Positions 17,603-26,516 of a DNA stretch of 64,000 bases are shown piece after piece. The number at the start of each line of letters is the position of its first letter. The first letter of the stretch is position 1. The DNA comes from Paraburkholderia phenazinium (lineage in GTDB: Bacteria > Pseudomonadota > Gammaproteobacteria > Burkholderiales > Burkholderiaceae), in the NCBI RefSeq assembly GCF_900142845.1, contig NZ_FSRU01000001.1, forward strand, positions 3,720,001 through 3,784,000. The letters run 5' to 3'. Both the position numbers and the translations under genes were made by a program. The notes below the pieces were generated by a model. It was not told the origin of the DNA. It did not search any database and saw nothing but the letters and a program-made list of their open reading frames with translations.

Positions 17603-17986
17603 ATGGCAAACAGCGAGTACTTGTTATCGCATCAGGACCTGGTCAAGGCCGTGATCATTCATCAGAACATTCACGAAGGGTTCTGGCGCCTGAATATCAA
17701 CTTCAACGTCGCCGCGACGCACGGCAAGGACGTGCCGGACCCGTGCGTTGCCGTGACGATTCAGGGCATCGGCATCATGAAGGCGGATTCCAGCGACGAG
17801 ATGGCGGTGGACGCGGCGCTCGCAAACCCTGAAAAAATCGCGCCCCCGGTCGACAAGACTCACGATGTAACCAACGGCATGCAGTTTTGCCGCGACGTGT
17901 ATCGCAACGTCGCGGTGCATCTCGACGACGCGGCGAAACCGGCCAGTGCCTCCATGGCGGTCGACCTGCGCACCCAGCACAAGTAG
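17603..17986 (+). CDS. Conserved-looking protein of unknown function
   Basis: 127 residues from the ATG at 17603, chosen because GAGGAG is about 8 bp upstream. No signal peptide or membrane segment is visible. The sequence is polar with a beta-rich middle (EGFWRLNINFNVAATHG, then DPCVAVTIQGIGIMK). I do not recognise a domain. Codon use resembles its neighbours, so it is probably a real cytosolic protein. It is a single-gene unit between the two-component system and the convergent NCS1 permease, 34 bp away, with no obvious terminator between. Confidence 0.68.
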   Translation: MANSEYLLSHQDLVKAVIIHQNIHEGFWRLNINFNVAATHGKDVPDPCVAVTIQGIGIMKADSSDEMAVDAALANPEKIAPPVDKTHDVTNGMQFCRDVYRNVAVHLDDAAKPASASMAVDLRTQHK

Positions 17987-18020
17987 CCATCGGTGCCACG
18001 GTCCTTGCGGGCCGCTCGCG

Positions 18021-19496
18021 TCAGGTGCGGTGCGCCGCCCGCATCATCGTCACGTAAAGCACCGCGCCCACCATGGCGCCGATCAGCCAGCCGAAGTTGT
18101 TGTCCGGCAAGACATGCAGCAGTTGCGTGCAGAGTTCCCAGCCCACCGAGATGATCCCGGCAATGACGAGCGCCGCGATGCCCACCTTGTTCCAGCCGCC
18201 GTCGTAGTAGAAGCGCCCTTGCGGCGACATGCTGTACAGCTCGGCCGTTTCGACCTGCTGCTTCTTGATGAGGTAAAAGTCCGCCATCATCACGCCATAG
18301 AGCGGCGCGAGGACCGAACCGAACACGCTGACAAAGATCGTGATCGCCTTCGGGCTGTCGACAAAAATCCACGGGCACACGAGCACCGCGAGAATGGAAG
18401 CCACGAGGCCGCCTTTCTTGAAGTCGATGTGCTTGGGGAACAGGTTCGCGATGTCGTAAGCAGGCGAGACGAAATTGGCGACGATATTGATGCCCATTGT
18501 CGCCACGATGAACGTCAGGCTGCCGATCACCACGGCCGCCTTGTTCTGGATGTGCGCGACGATCGCTACCGGGTCCATGATCATCGAGCCGAACACGGTG
18601 GCGCTTCCCGACGTCACCACCACCGTAATGATGGCGAAGACGATGAAGTTGACCGGCAGGCCGAGGAAATTGCCCACCTTCATCTGACGCTCGCTTTTGG
18701 CAAAGCGCGAGAAATCGCCGAAGTTGAGCAGCAGCGCGGCGAAGTAGCTCACCACCAGCAGCGTGGCATTGCCCATGCTGGCGAATTGCTCGCTGCCCGA
18801 CAGCACCTTGCCGCCGAGCGTCAGGCTCAGACTGCCCAGGCCCGCCTGCGACAGGATCCACGCCATCAGCGCGAACATCACTACATATACGGCCGGTCCG
18901 CAGAAGTCGATGAACTTGCGGATCGTCTCCATGCCGCGCTGAAAAATGAACAACTGGAACACCCACATGAACAGGAAGCTGATCCAACCCAATCCATCGA
19001 GCCGCAAGAAGCGGAAATCGTGCAGTGCCGTGGCCGCCGGGAAGAACAGGATGACTAGCGTGGCCACCGCTTTAGAAGCAAAGTAGGTCTGCACGCCGTA
19101 CCAGACAATCCCCACCACGCCGCGAATCACCGCCGCCAGGTTCGCGCCCATCACGCCCATACTGACGCGGGCCATCACCGGAAACGGAATGCCGTGCACA
19201 TAGCTGGGCTTGCCGACCAGGTTCATCAGCAGATAAACAATCAGGATGCCGATGGTTAGCGCAATCAGCACCTGCCAGCCGGAAATGCCGAGCAGAAACA
19301 GGCTCGCCGCAAACGTGTAGCCGCCGACGCTGTGCACGTCCGACATCCACATGGCGAAAATGCAATAGCCGGTCCAGGTGCGCTTGTTGAGCGGCACCGG
19401 CGCAAGGTCGTGGTTATACAGACGCTCGTCGGTCTGTGCGACATGCCCACCCGCATCGCGCGGGGCGCCACCATCGATAAGCGGTGAGGTCGACAT
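18021..19496 (-). CDS. NCS1 family nucleobase/hydantoin/allantoin permease
   Basis: 491 residues from the ATG at 19496 (MSTSPLIDGG) with AAAGGGGC upstream; the open frame reaching 19670 adds 58 unsupported residues. About twelve membrane segments. NCS1 hallmarks are present: NHDLAPVPLNKRTWTGY at the N-terminus, the GKPSYVHGIPFPVMARVSMGVMG segment, and the YGVQTYFASKAV helix. It should import a purine, pyrimidine, allantoin or hydantoin with a cation. No nucleobase-degrading enzyme lies next to it, although the carbamoylase at 10710 could in principle serve a hydantoin route; that link is speculative. Confidence 0.9.
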   Translation of the reverse strand: MSTSPLIDGGAPRDAGGHVAQTDERLYNHDLAPVPLNKRTWTGYCIFAMWMSDVHSVGGYTFAASLFLLGISGWQVLIALTIGILIVYLLMNLVGKPSYVHGIPFPVMARVSMGVMGANLAAVIRGVVGIVWYGVQTYFASKAVATLVILFFPAATALHDFRFLRLDGLGWISFLFMWVFQLFIFQRGMETIRKFIDFCGPAVYVVMFALMAWILSQAGLGSLSLTLGGKVLSGSEQFASMGNATLLVVSYFAALLLNFGDFSRFAKSERQMKVGNFLGLPVNFIVFAIITVVVTSGSATVFGSMIMDPVAIVAHIQNKAAVVIGSLTFIVATMGINIVANFVSPAYDIANLFPKHIDFKKGGLVASILAVLVCPWIFVDSPKAITIFVSVFGSVLAPLYGVMMADFYLIKKQQVETAELYSMSPQGRFYYDGGWNKVGIAALVIAGIISVGWELCTQLLHVLPDNNFGWLIGAMVGAVLYVTMMRAAHRT

Positions 19497-19737
19497 GTCT
19501 GCCCCTTTTGCCGTGCCTGACGACCGGTCCCGAAGCAAGCTGCTGCCGGGCTGTGGATGGACCGCGCGCCGCCCTGCCTGTCGCCGGCCATTGCAACAAT
19601 ATAGATGGTTCCACGAAAAAAAGACCGTGTCGAAATAATCTGCCGGTGGAGATGCTGGCAAAGCGCACACTGTGGGATCGAAGCCCGTCGCGATGCTTAG
19701 GGGTGCTGGCAGAAATCGACGTGCGCTTGACTGCGCT

Positions 19738-20481
19738 TCACTGCAGATGCTGCCCGCCGTTGATGGCGATGTTGGCGCCGGTAACGAAGGCGGCCTCGTG
19801 CGAGCATAGATAGAGCACGAGCGCCGCGACTTCGTCGGGCTGTCCGAGTCTTCCCACCGGGATCTGCGGAATGATCTTGGTGTCGAGCACTTCTTGCGGC
19901 ACGGCCATGACCATTTTGGTAGCGATAAAACCAGGCGACACGGTATTGACCGTCACGCCCTTTTTAGCCACTTCCAGCGCCAGCGACTTCGTAAATCCAT
20001 GCATGCCGGCTTTGGCGGCCGCATAGTTGGTCTGGCCGAAGCCGCCCTTGGAGCCGATGATGGACGCGATGTTGACGATGCGGCCCCAGCCGCGCTCCAC
20101 CATGCCGTCGCAGAGCGGTTTCGTCATGTTGAAGAGCGAATCGAGGTTGGTGCGCAGCACCGCATCCCAGTTGATCTTGTCGAGCTTCTTGAAGCTGGCG
20201 TCGCGTGTGATGCCGGCGTTGTTGACGAGAATGTCGACATTGCCCACTTCGGCCTGAAGCCGCTGCGCACCCTGCTGGCACGAGTCGTAATCCGCGACGT
20301 CCACCTCGTAGGCGGGGAAGCGGCGCCCCGCCGCCTCCATCCGCTCAAGCCACGTGTGCGCACCGGTGTTGGCGGGCGAGTAGGTGACCACCGTCGTATA
20401 ACCGGCGTCGTGCAATTTGACGGCAATGGCTTCGCCGATCCCGCCCATTCCACCGGTGATGAGTGCGATCTGCTTTGTCAT
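19738..20481 (-). CDS. phaB: Acetoacetyl-CoA reductase
   Basis: A 247-residue SDR with the cofactor loop ITGGMGGIGEAIAVKLHDAG. NNAGITRDASFKKLDKINW, the NYAAAKAGMHGFTKSLA active-site Tyr/Lys region and the SPGFIATKMVMAVPQEVLD stretch are close to PhaB enzymes. It reduces acetoacetyl-CoA with NADPH to (R)-3-hydroxybutyryl-CoA for polyhydroxybutyrate. The phasin gene next upstream on the same strand supports the assignment. No PHA synthase or thiolase is nearby, so this may be an additional copy of the reductase. Confidence 0.9.
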   Translation of the reverse strand: MTKQIALITGGMGGIGEAIAVKLHDAGYTTVVTYSPANTGAHTWLERMEAAGRRFPAYEVDVADYDSCQQGAQRLQAEVGNVDILVNNAGITRDASFKKLDKINWDAVLRTNLDSLFNMTKPLCDGMVERGWGRIVNIASIIGSKGGFGQTNYAAAKAGMHGFTKSLALEVAKKGVTVNTVSPGFIATKMVMAVPQEVLDTKIIPQIPVGRLGQPDEVAALVLYLCSHEAAFVTGANIAINGGQHLQ

Positions 20482-20543
20482 GGCGGCTGCCTCGCGTGAG
20501 AGGATGTTGCTCCGGTCACCGCGCGTTCAGCCTGGCCGGCCGC

Positions 20544-21074
20544 TCACCCGGTCGTTACCCCTGATGCTTTCGAAGTGTGCGATAGCACCGCTTCGAAACT
20601 GCCTTCGGCCATGTTGACGGCCTGCCGCGCCGACTTGTTGACGCTGTCGTAAAGGGCGCTGCTCGATTCGAGCAGCTTCTTAAGCGCCGCAACGGCCGCT
20701 TCGGAACCGGCCGGCGCCTGCTTCGACACGTCCTCGAAGAGCGCCTGCACCCGGCGATTGTGCGCTTCGTACTGCGCCCCTGCAATCGTCGCGAAACCGG
20801 CGTGGGTGCCGGCGGCGATCTCATACAGACGGCGGTAATACGATTGCGCGCGTTCGATGAGCGCACCGTTGGGTCCGGCCTGCTGCGCAACGAACGCTTG
20901 CGGATCGGTTGCGGACATCTGCGTGTGCGTGTCGGCAAGGGCCGACCTGGCCGCTTGCAGATTCAGTTCGGTCAGCTTCTGGAAGCCCTCGAAGGCCAGA
21001 TTGGCCGCTCCGTAAAACGCTTCGAGGTTGGCCTTTTGAGCGGAGGCAAGCTGCTCCGGAATCCACTCGTTCAT
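20544..21074 (-). CDS. phaP: Phasin family protein (PHB granule coat)
   Basis: 176 residues from the ATG at 21074 (MNEWIPEQLASAQKANLEAF), preceded by TAGGAGC. The protein is predicted almost wholly helical, with LAFEGFQKLTELNLQAARSAL and later IAGAQYEAHNRRVQALFEDV, the amphipathic pattern of phasin_2 proteins that coat polyhydroxybutyrate granules. It is co-directional with the acetoacetyl-CoA reductase 62 bp downstream. The AT-rich leader (about 21210-21300) is a likely promoter region. Confidence 0.9.
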   Translation of the reverse strand: MNEWIPEQLASAQKANLEAFYGAANLAFEGFQKLTELNLQAARSALADTHTQMSATDPQAFVAQQAGPNGALIERAQSYYRRLYEIAAGTHAGFATIAGAQYEAHNRRVQALFEDVSKQAPAGSEAAVAALKKLLESSSALYDSVNKSARQAVNMAEGSFEAVLSHTSKASGVTTG

Positions 21075-21355
21075 CGTCAAGCTCCTAAAATCGACCCACC
21101 GTTGCACTCCCAGGATTGGCGAGGCATGCGCGGGTCATGGCATGGCTGGGAAGGGATGGCGAGCGCATTGCAGCGCGCGGGCATCGCAAGATCTCGTTCA
21201 TCCCCGTGATATTTTCTTGTTATTAAATAAGCACAACAAACTAATAGACTGACTACTCTCTCAGGTTTTATAACAGCACGTACGTACACTTTATCGTTGT
21301 AGCGAATCCTCGGTGGGGCGGTATGCGAACCGCGTGGCGTTTCAGGCGTACTCGC

Positions 21356-21553
21356 TCAATGAATCCGTCCGGCGGCCTTCAGGAACGAGTGACCTTCGCG
21401 GGTCAAACGCGGCAACGCCTCACCGGACGGCGCATGCTCGAGGCTGACCAGTTGGCGTGACAGCAGCACGTCGAGGTCGGCCCGGTCTACCTCCAGTTGC
21501 CCCGTGGCGTCCTTGACCAGCATCAGCGTTGCGAATTCGTGAGGGCTCAGCAT
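21356..21553 (-). CDS. Small protein of unknown function
   Basis: 65 residues from the ATG at 21553 (MLSPHEFATLMLVKDA), with GGGAGACGAAG placed well upstream; a start at 21604 is possible but unsupported. The order of elements (EFATLMLVKDATG, then a DRADLDVLLSRQLVSLE helix and LPRLTREGHSFLKAAGRI) reads like a small winged-helix-type fold in which a protein ends with a Leu/Thr/Gly wing, but this is a guess. It lies between the phasin promoter and the Lrp region as a single gene. No function can be assigned. Confidence 0.55.
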   Translation of the reverse strand: MLSPHEFATLMLVKDATGQLEVDRADLDVLLSRQLVSLEHAPSGEALPRLTREGHSFLKAAGRIH

Positions 21554-22287
21554 CTTCGTCTCCCAAGTTTTTAGCTGCTGCGTTGACGGGATGCTGACGG
21601 TCAACCGTCGCGTCCCGAACCTGACTCGTTGAACGGATACCGCAAATTGACTCTTCGCCGACTCGACACGCGGAGTGCGTCGAGGGAAGTCATCTTAATT
21701 CGGGACATCGCAAATGATCAATATGTGGGAAAAATCTTTTCGGAATAAATACCGGCTGATAGTCCCCACGCGCGACAACCGTGTAATGCACGCTCGCCCA
21801 GCGCGGACAGGCGTTTGAATGAGGTTGCGTAGGATGGCAGAAACACCGTCAGACAAGGCACTGTCAGGGTAAACAGGTGCTGCGCCGGGTTTGAATGCGC
21901 TATCGCCGCTGAGAGCAATGGCTCGACGCGGCTTCCGGAAACGTTTCCAGCGATGCGCGCGGACGTTGCGATGAATAGATTGGCGGTCGATGAAGGACAT
22001 GCGTCCATGCCCGGCGAGCGCATCGCTCGGCGTCGGTCGCACCGGAAATGGCCCGCCGCGGCCGCCTACGGTGGAGGCGGCGCGACATCAGGCGGCAGCT
22101 TATGGCTGCGCCGATTGGACGGAAGGAACATCCGTCCGACCGGAAGCTTGTCCCGGGCATGGAAGCACCCTCAAAATATACCTTCAGCGCCCATGGACGG
22201 GCTTCTTAAATGCTTGCCGCCAGCCACCACCTTCGGAACACTCTTCTTATAGAATCAAATTTTCCTGAATATTCTCCCCAACCCACC
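21554..22287. other. 734-bp gene-poor interval
   Basis: No open frame here has a ribosome site or recognisable family. The two overlapping minus-strand frames (21695-22042, 21718-22023) read as low-quality Arg/Ser/Ala-rich translations typical of shadows of noncoding GC-rich DNA. It probably holds the Lrp-family gene's promoter and otherwise nothing I can name. It may be the remnant of a lost gene. Confidence 0.4.
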
Positions 22288-22761
22288 ATGACCACCCGAA
22301 ACCGTCCCTTGGACAACCAGGATCGAAAAATCATGCGGGAGCTGCAGAAGAACGCGCGGCTCTCGAATGCAGAACTTGCGGATCTGGTCGGCATGTCGAC
22401 CACCGCATGCTGGAATCGCACCCGTCAACTGGAGACCGAAGGCTACATTCGCGGGTACGTGGCGTTGCTCGATCAGCAGAAGCTGGGTTTCGCCGACGTG
22501 GTGCTCCTCGAGGTGACGCTGGACCGTCACGAGGACGACGCGCTCGCGCGCTTCGGCGCCGAACTGGCGACGCTGCCCGAAGTGCTCGAGGCGTATCTGG
22601 TGTCCGGCGAATATGACTATCTGGTGAAGGTGGCCGTGGACGGCACCGCCGGCTACGAGCGCTTTCTGCGCGAGAAGCTGTACCGGATCTCCGGCATCCG
22701 GCACAGCCGTTCGATGTTCGCGTTGCGCTGCATGAAGAGCATTCCGTCAGTGCAAATCTAA
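22288..22761 (+). CDS. Lrp/AsnC family transcriptional regulator
   Basis: 157 residues from the ATG at 22288 (MTTRNRPLDNQDRKIMRELQ), the family's usual start. The N-terminal HTH (NARLSNAELADLVGMSTTACWNRTRQLETEGYI) is at about residues 18-50. The RAM ligand domain follows, with VLEAYLVSGEYDYLVKVAVDG. The regulator typically senses an amino acid. It stands alone, with no divergent transport gene immediately upstream, so it may act at distant sites. The stop codon begins a perfect 12-bp palindrome AAACGCGCGTTT (22760-22771). Confidence 0.92.
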   Translation: MTTRNRPLDNQDRKIMRELQKNARLSNAELADLVGMSTTACWNRTRQLETEGYIRGYVALLDQQKLGFADVVLLEVTLDRHEDDALARFGAELATLPEVLEAYLVSGEYDYLVKVAVDGTAGYERFLREKLYRISGIRHSRSMFALRCMKSIPSVQI

Positions 22762-23251
22762 ACGCGCGTTTCTAACGTGCGGTCTTATATATCGGAGTCC
22801 ATACTATATTCATGCGGCGAATTGTCTGATAGATAGCCGCGGCGTGTGACGTAACGGCGGGGTTACGTCGCCCGCGACGGGAACACGTAACATCGTCTGC
22901 GCACCCGACTGCGCTCAGTGCGGCGTCGGCCTTCCGCGGTGACGCGTGCGCCGGTCCGCCAGGTAAGGCGCCTCCCCCTCTCCTTTTGATCGATGCTCGA
23001 ACCGCACGCGCGCGGCTTGCATCGCGCGTCGTCAGGCATACGTTGGCTCGGAACTTGCGCCGCTCGCCTGCCCGAGCAAGCCATATCCATGCATGGCGCT
23101 ACCGCGCCCGACATTAAAAAACGGCATCGCACACACGCGCGACATCGGGCCCGGAGCAAACACTTTCTGCAAGACCGATCAGCGGTTTTCCGGGGGCACT
23201 GATTACACCTTTGACCAATCAGGACGCGATTCCATCGCGAAAGGACTAATC
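22762..23251. other. 490-bp upstream region of the Gly/Ser-repeat gene
   Basis: No convincing gene. It contains an AT-rich patch at about 22783-22815 and, close to the next gene, AAGGAC as ribosome site. The minus-strand frame at 22863-23159 has no ribosome site or family. Likely a long leader and promoter for the exported repeat protein. Confidence 0.35.
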
Positions 23252-24916
23252 ATGGCTCCCTTCAAACACACTCTTGTTGCATCGGCGAGCGTAATCCTAT
23301 GGTGGTCGCTCGCTACGTCATGTCAGGCAGGCGATTTCACCAGCATGACACCGCCTTCGATCCCGGAAAGCGGCTGGACCGGCAGCGGTCTACCGGGCGC
23401 GGGGTCTCCGTGGACGGGCGGTAGCGGCTCGACCGGAATAGGCTCCGGCGGCAGTACGACGGGCGCCAGTTCGGGCTCTAGTTGGGGCGGTAGCTCCGCG
23501 TCGGGATACGGTTGGGGCAGCGGTTCAGCCTGGGCTTCAGTGGGCGGCTCGCCGTGGGGCGGTGGTACGGGCTCTGGTTCGGGTTCGGGCTCCGGATATG
23601 GCGGTGGTTCAGGTGATGGCGGTCAAGGAGGTTGGGGGACGGGGTCAGGTGGGACGGGTGGTAGCGGCGGTAGCAGTGGTGGCGGAGGAAGCTCCGGTGG
23701 CTCGGGCGGTTCCGGTGGCTCGGGCGGTTCCGGTGGCTCGGGCGGAAACGGCGGCTCCGGTGGAAATGGCGGCGGTGGAGGCTCCGGCGGATATGGCGGC
23801 GGCGGTTCCGGTGGAAATGGTGGCGGCTCTTCAGGGGGCGGCTCTGGTGATGGCGGCCATGGCGGCTGGGGGAGCGGCTCGGGTGGTTCTAGCGGAAGCG
23901 GTGGCTCCGGTGGCTCCGGTGGCTCCGGTGGCTCCGGTGGCTCCGGTGGCTCCGGTGGCTCCGGTGGCTCCGGTGGAAGCGGTGGAAGCGGTGGAAGCGG
24001 TGGAAGCGGTGGAAGCGGTGGCTCGGGCGGAAACGGCGGCTCCGGCGGATATGGTGGCGGCGGTTCCGGTGGAAATGGTGGCGGCTCTTCGGGGGGCGGT
24101 TCTGGTGATGGTGGCCATGGCGGCTGGGGGAGCGGCTCGGGTGGTTCCGGCGGAAGCGGTGGCTCAGGTGGTTCCGGTGGAAGCGGCGGCTCGGGCGGAA
24201 ACGGCGGCTCCGGAGGCAACGGCGGCGGCTCTACCGGCGGAAATGGCGGAAATGGCGGAAATGGCGGCCACGGCGGTTCCGGCTCAGGCGGCTCCGGCAA
24301 TTCAGGCGGTTCATCTGGATCAGGCACCAGCTCCAGCTCCGGCAACGGCAACCAGATCACCAGCGGCCTGCTCAATCCGATCGTGGATCTGGTGGTCAAC
24401 GTCGGTGCCATCAGCGTGCCGATTGTGCCCATCACCGTCGGCAACAACAGCGGCAGCGGGAACGGCAATGGCGTAGGCAACGGGACGACGGGCAACAAAG
24501 GCAGCGCCGGCGAAACGGGCGTATCCGGCGCCGGCAATCTGCTGGCACCTGTCACCGCATTGCTTGGCGGCCTGCGCGTCGCGCCGGTCACCGGCGGTTC
24601 GCAAAGCGGCGGCAGTAGCGCAAGCAGCAGCCCCGTCGCCCCCCTCACAACCTTGTTAGGTGGACTAACAGGTGTCCTGGGTGGCGGAAGCTCGCACGGG
24701 TCGTCGTCGGGCGTCGTCGGTGCAAGCTCATCAAGCAGTCCGGTTGCGCCGTTGACCAACCTGGTCACCTCGCTGACCGGCACGCTCGGCGGCCTGAGCG
24801 GCGGAACCAGCGGCGGATCCTCCCTGCTCGCTCCGTTGACGAGCCTGCTCGGCGGCCTGACGGGCGGAACCAGCGGCAGCAGCTTACTGTCGACGCCAAC
24901 GGTACCGAAGCACTAG
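23252..24916 (+). CDS. Exported Gly/Ser-repeat protein
   Basis: 554 residues from the ATG at 23252 with AAGGAC upstream; earlier in-frame sequence is rejected. A signal peptide covers residues 1-26 (hydrophobic VASASVILWWSLA, cut after CQA). Residues about 40-355 are nearly pure Gly/Ser with scattered Asn, Tyr and Trp (GGSGGSGG, GGNGG, YGGGGSGG), resembling flexible linkers or PE-PGRS-like proteins. The C-terminal 190 residues contain spaced repeats of the form APLTxLLGGLTG (four copies). There is no cell-wall anchor or autotransporter domain. Two 110-bp DNA copies and a 9-bp tandem array sit inside. Function unknown; surface matrix or adhesin is a guess. Confidence 0.82.
   Translation: MAPFKHTLVASASVILWWSLATSCQAGDFTSMTPPSIPESGWTGSGLPGAGSPWTGGSGSTGIGSGGSTTGASSGSSWGGSSASGYGWGSGSAWASVGGSPWGGGTGSGSGSGSGYGGGSGDGGQGGWGTGSGGTGGSGGSSGGGGSSGGSGGSGGSGGSGGSGGNGGSGGNGGGGGSGGYGGGGSGGNGGGSSGGGSGDGGHGGWGSGSGGSSGSGGSGGSGGSGGSGGSGGSGGSGGSGGSGGSGGSGGSGGSGGSGGNGGSGGYGGGGSGGNGGGSSGGGSGDGGHGGWGSGSGGSGGSGGSGGSGGSGGSGGNGGSGGNGGGSTGGNGGNGGNGGHGGSGSGGSGNSGGSSGSGTSSSSGNGNQITSGLLNPIVDLVVNVGAISVPIVPITVGNNSGSGNGNGVGNGTTGNKGSAGETGVSGAGNLLAPVTALLGGLRVAPVTGGSQSGGSSASSSPVAPLTTLLGGLTGVLGGGSSHGSSSGVVGASSSSSPVAPLTNLVTSLTGTLGGLSGGTSGGSSLLAPLTSLLGGLTGGTSGSSLLSTPTVPKH
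23780..23889 (+). repeat. 110-bp internal duplication, copy 1
   Basis: Copy 1 of a 110-bp segment repeated at 24038-24147, 86 codons away. The copies differ at four positions, all third-codon synonymous changes. It encodes GGYGGGGSGGNGGG followed by a short DGGHGGWGSG block. The distance being a multiple of 3 keeps the frame, as expected for recombination within a repeat gene. Confidence 0.85.
23900..24016 (+). repeat. 9-bp tandem repeat array (VNTR-like)
   Basis: Eight copies of GGTGGCTCC (23900-23971) followed directly by five copies of GGTGGAAGC (23972-24016), encoding (GGS)13. Because the unit is 9 bp, slippage changes the length of the protein without shifting frame. Perfect identity between units suggests recent expansion. 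Confidence 0.92.
24038..24147 (+). repeat. 110-bp internal duplication, copy 2
   Basis: Second copy of the segment at 23780-23889, with 106 of 110 bases identical and only synonymous differences. It flanks the 9-bp array on the downstream side, so homologous recombination between copies would delete or duplicate the array in frame. Confidence 0.85.
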
Positions 24917-24934
24917 CGGACAACGCGAGGAATA

Positions 24935-24962
24935 CCCGGGCGTGATGCATCAAACGCCCGGG
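24935..24962. terminator. Bidirectional hairpin between convergent genes
   Basis: CCCGGGCGT (24935-24943) and ACGCCCGGG (24954-24962) form a 9-bp all-matched GC-rich stem around a 10-nt loop in the 75-bp gap between the convergent repeat-protein and MFS genes. It has no long T tract, so it may work as a bidirectional or Rho-assisted terminator. Confidence 0.6.
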
Positions 24963-24991
24963 AACCGGAACCATCGCCCCAGCGTCTGTCC

Positions 24992-26239
24992 TTACCCCCG
25001 CCCATCCACCGGTTTCTGACACGCCGCCAGCACGGCGCCGGCCAACAGCAACACGGCCGAATACACCAACCCGCGCGCAAGCCCAGCGCCATCCGATACC
25101 CAACCGATCACCAACGGCCCGACGATCTGCCCGAACGCGAACACGATCGTGAATGCGCTAATACCTTTGGCCCAATGACTGGCAGGCAGGTTGTGTCGCA
25201 CGAACGCGGTCGTCGACGCCACCGCGGACAAAAACGTCGCGCCGAACAAGGCCCCTGAAACAAACGCGGCGAAGGGATGCGTGGCAAGCGCCGGCAGCAG
25301 CGTCGCGAGGCCGAGCAGTCCGTTGAGTACCGCGAGCGCCTTGCCGCCGCGCATCCGGTCGAGCAGCCCTGACCACAGACGCGCCGAGACAACGGTCGCC
25401 GCGCCGAGCAGGATATAGAAGCCGGTCACGATGGCCGCGCTCATCCCCGCGTTGCGCAACAGCGCAACGATAAACGTCATGTAGCCGATATACCCGACGC
25501 CGAACAATCCATAGCCGCCCAACGCAAGACTAAAACGCGGCCAGTGCAGTCCAGAGTCGGACCCCGGCTGCGAGGCCGCCGCCTTCGATACCACCGCGTG
25601 GCCCCGTTCGATTTTGCGGGCCGCGCCGATCGCCACCAGCGAGAAAGCGAGGCACCCGGCCGCCAGCGCAAACCACGCAAGCTGCCAGCCGTGGATCGCC
25701 CTGGCAATCGTCAACGGCACGAGTATCGCGGAAGCTACGATGCCCCAGCCGGCGCCGCCGTAGTACAAACCGAGCACGAGTCCGGCGTCGCGCGGCCGCG
25801 AGGAAGCGAGGCGCGCCGCCAGCACCCCGCCGCTGACGAAGATCAGCGCACTGCTCACGCCGGTCATCACGCGCAAGGTGAGCAAGGCGTGCGTGTCGAC
25901 GAGCATGCCGCTGACCGCCATCAGCAATGCCGTCGCTATGCAACCGGCAACAAACAGCGCAGCCGTCGACGCGTCCCGCGACAAGCGCGGAAAAGCAAGC
26001 GCGCCGAGCAGATAACCCAATGCATTGGCCGTGTTCATGGCGCCGGCCTGGGCAAAGCTCCAGCCGAGATCGAGTTTCATCGCGGGCAATAGCAGCGCGT
26101 ACGCGAATCGTGCGAGGCCCAGGGCAATCGCGCTTCCCAGGGAGAGCGCTACGGCGAGCCACAACGTCTCCATCCGGTTCGGCGTTGGAGTTTCCGTGTC
26201 ATGGCGAAGCGATTTCGAGCGAGTCAGTTGTGCGGACAT
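24992..26239 (-). CDS. MFS transporter (YbfB/YjiJ family)
   Basis: A 415-residue membrane protein with about twelve helices. LSLGSAIALGLARFAYALLLPAMK near the N-terminus and the AQAGAMNTANALGYLLGAL second helix are typical of the YbfB/YjiJ MFS family, whose substrates are mostly unknown. No strong ribosome site is seen at the ATG (26239); a shorter start at 26173 (METLWLAVA) is also possible and would lack the 22-residue polar N-terminus. The gene is alone, convergent with the repeat protein and followed upstream by a 277-bp gap. Confidence 0.85.
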   Translation of the reverse strand: MSAQLTRSKSLRHDTETPTPNRMETLWLAVALSLGSAIALGLARFAYALLLPAMKLDLGWSFAQAGAMNTANALGYLLGALAFPRLSRDASTAALFVAGCIATALLMAVSGMLVDTHALLTLRVMTGVSSALIFVSGGVLAARLASSRPRDAGLVLGLYYGGAGWGIVASAILVPLTIARAIHGWQLAWFALAAGCLAFSLVAIGAARKIERGHAVVSKAAASQPGSDSGLHWPRFSLALGGYGLFGVGYIGYMTFIVALLRNAGMSAAIVTGFYILLGAATVVSARLWSGLLDRMRGGKALAVLNGLLGLATLLPALATHPFAAFVSGALFGATFLSAVASTTAFVRHNLPASHWAKGISAFTIVFAFGQIVGPLVIGWVSDGAGLARGLVYSAVLLLAGAVLAACQKPVDGRG

Positions 26240-26516
26240 GAGCGAGCGTGGGACGAGCTTTTGTCAGGCAAGGAAGCAGCCAGCATACTGCAAGCCCTGC
26301 CATCATAGCCGCGCTACACGCTCACGCCAGCGCTGCATCACGATGCGATCGAAGGCAACCGGCATTCGTTCGACGAGCACACTCCGCGCAATGCTTCGCC
26401 GCGTCGCGCACGACATCTTCGGCGCGAGTGCCGCAACCCACAAACAAACTCGCCAACGACACGAGCATGTTGCGATGTTCGGGATTCAGTTGGGGACTTC
26501 GGCCCGACGTGTGCGG

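Noticed and set aside
17860..19058. Long frames on both strands over the NCS1 permease
   Set aside because: Their translations are Arg/His-rich with no hydrophobic or domain pattern, whereas the permease frame is a clear membrane protein.
21695..22042. Minus-strand frames in the gap before Lrp
   Set aside because: No ribosome site, no recognisable motif and mutually overlapping alternatives; listed as gene-poor DNA.
22760..22771. 12-bp palindrome AAACGCGCGTTT at the Lrp stop
   Set aside because: Too short and without loop to act as a hairpin terminator; probably chance, mentioned only in the gene entry.
23562..24783. Val/Ala-Pro and Glu-Pro-Pro repeat frames (plus and minus)
   Set aside because: These are other-frame readings of the Gly/Ser repeat DNA; only the frame with signal peptide and ribosome site is real.
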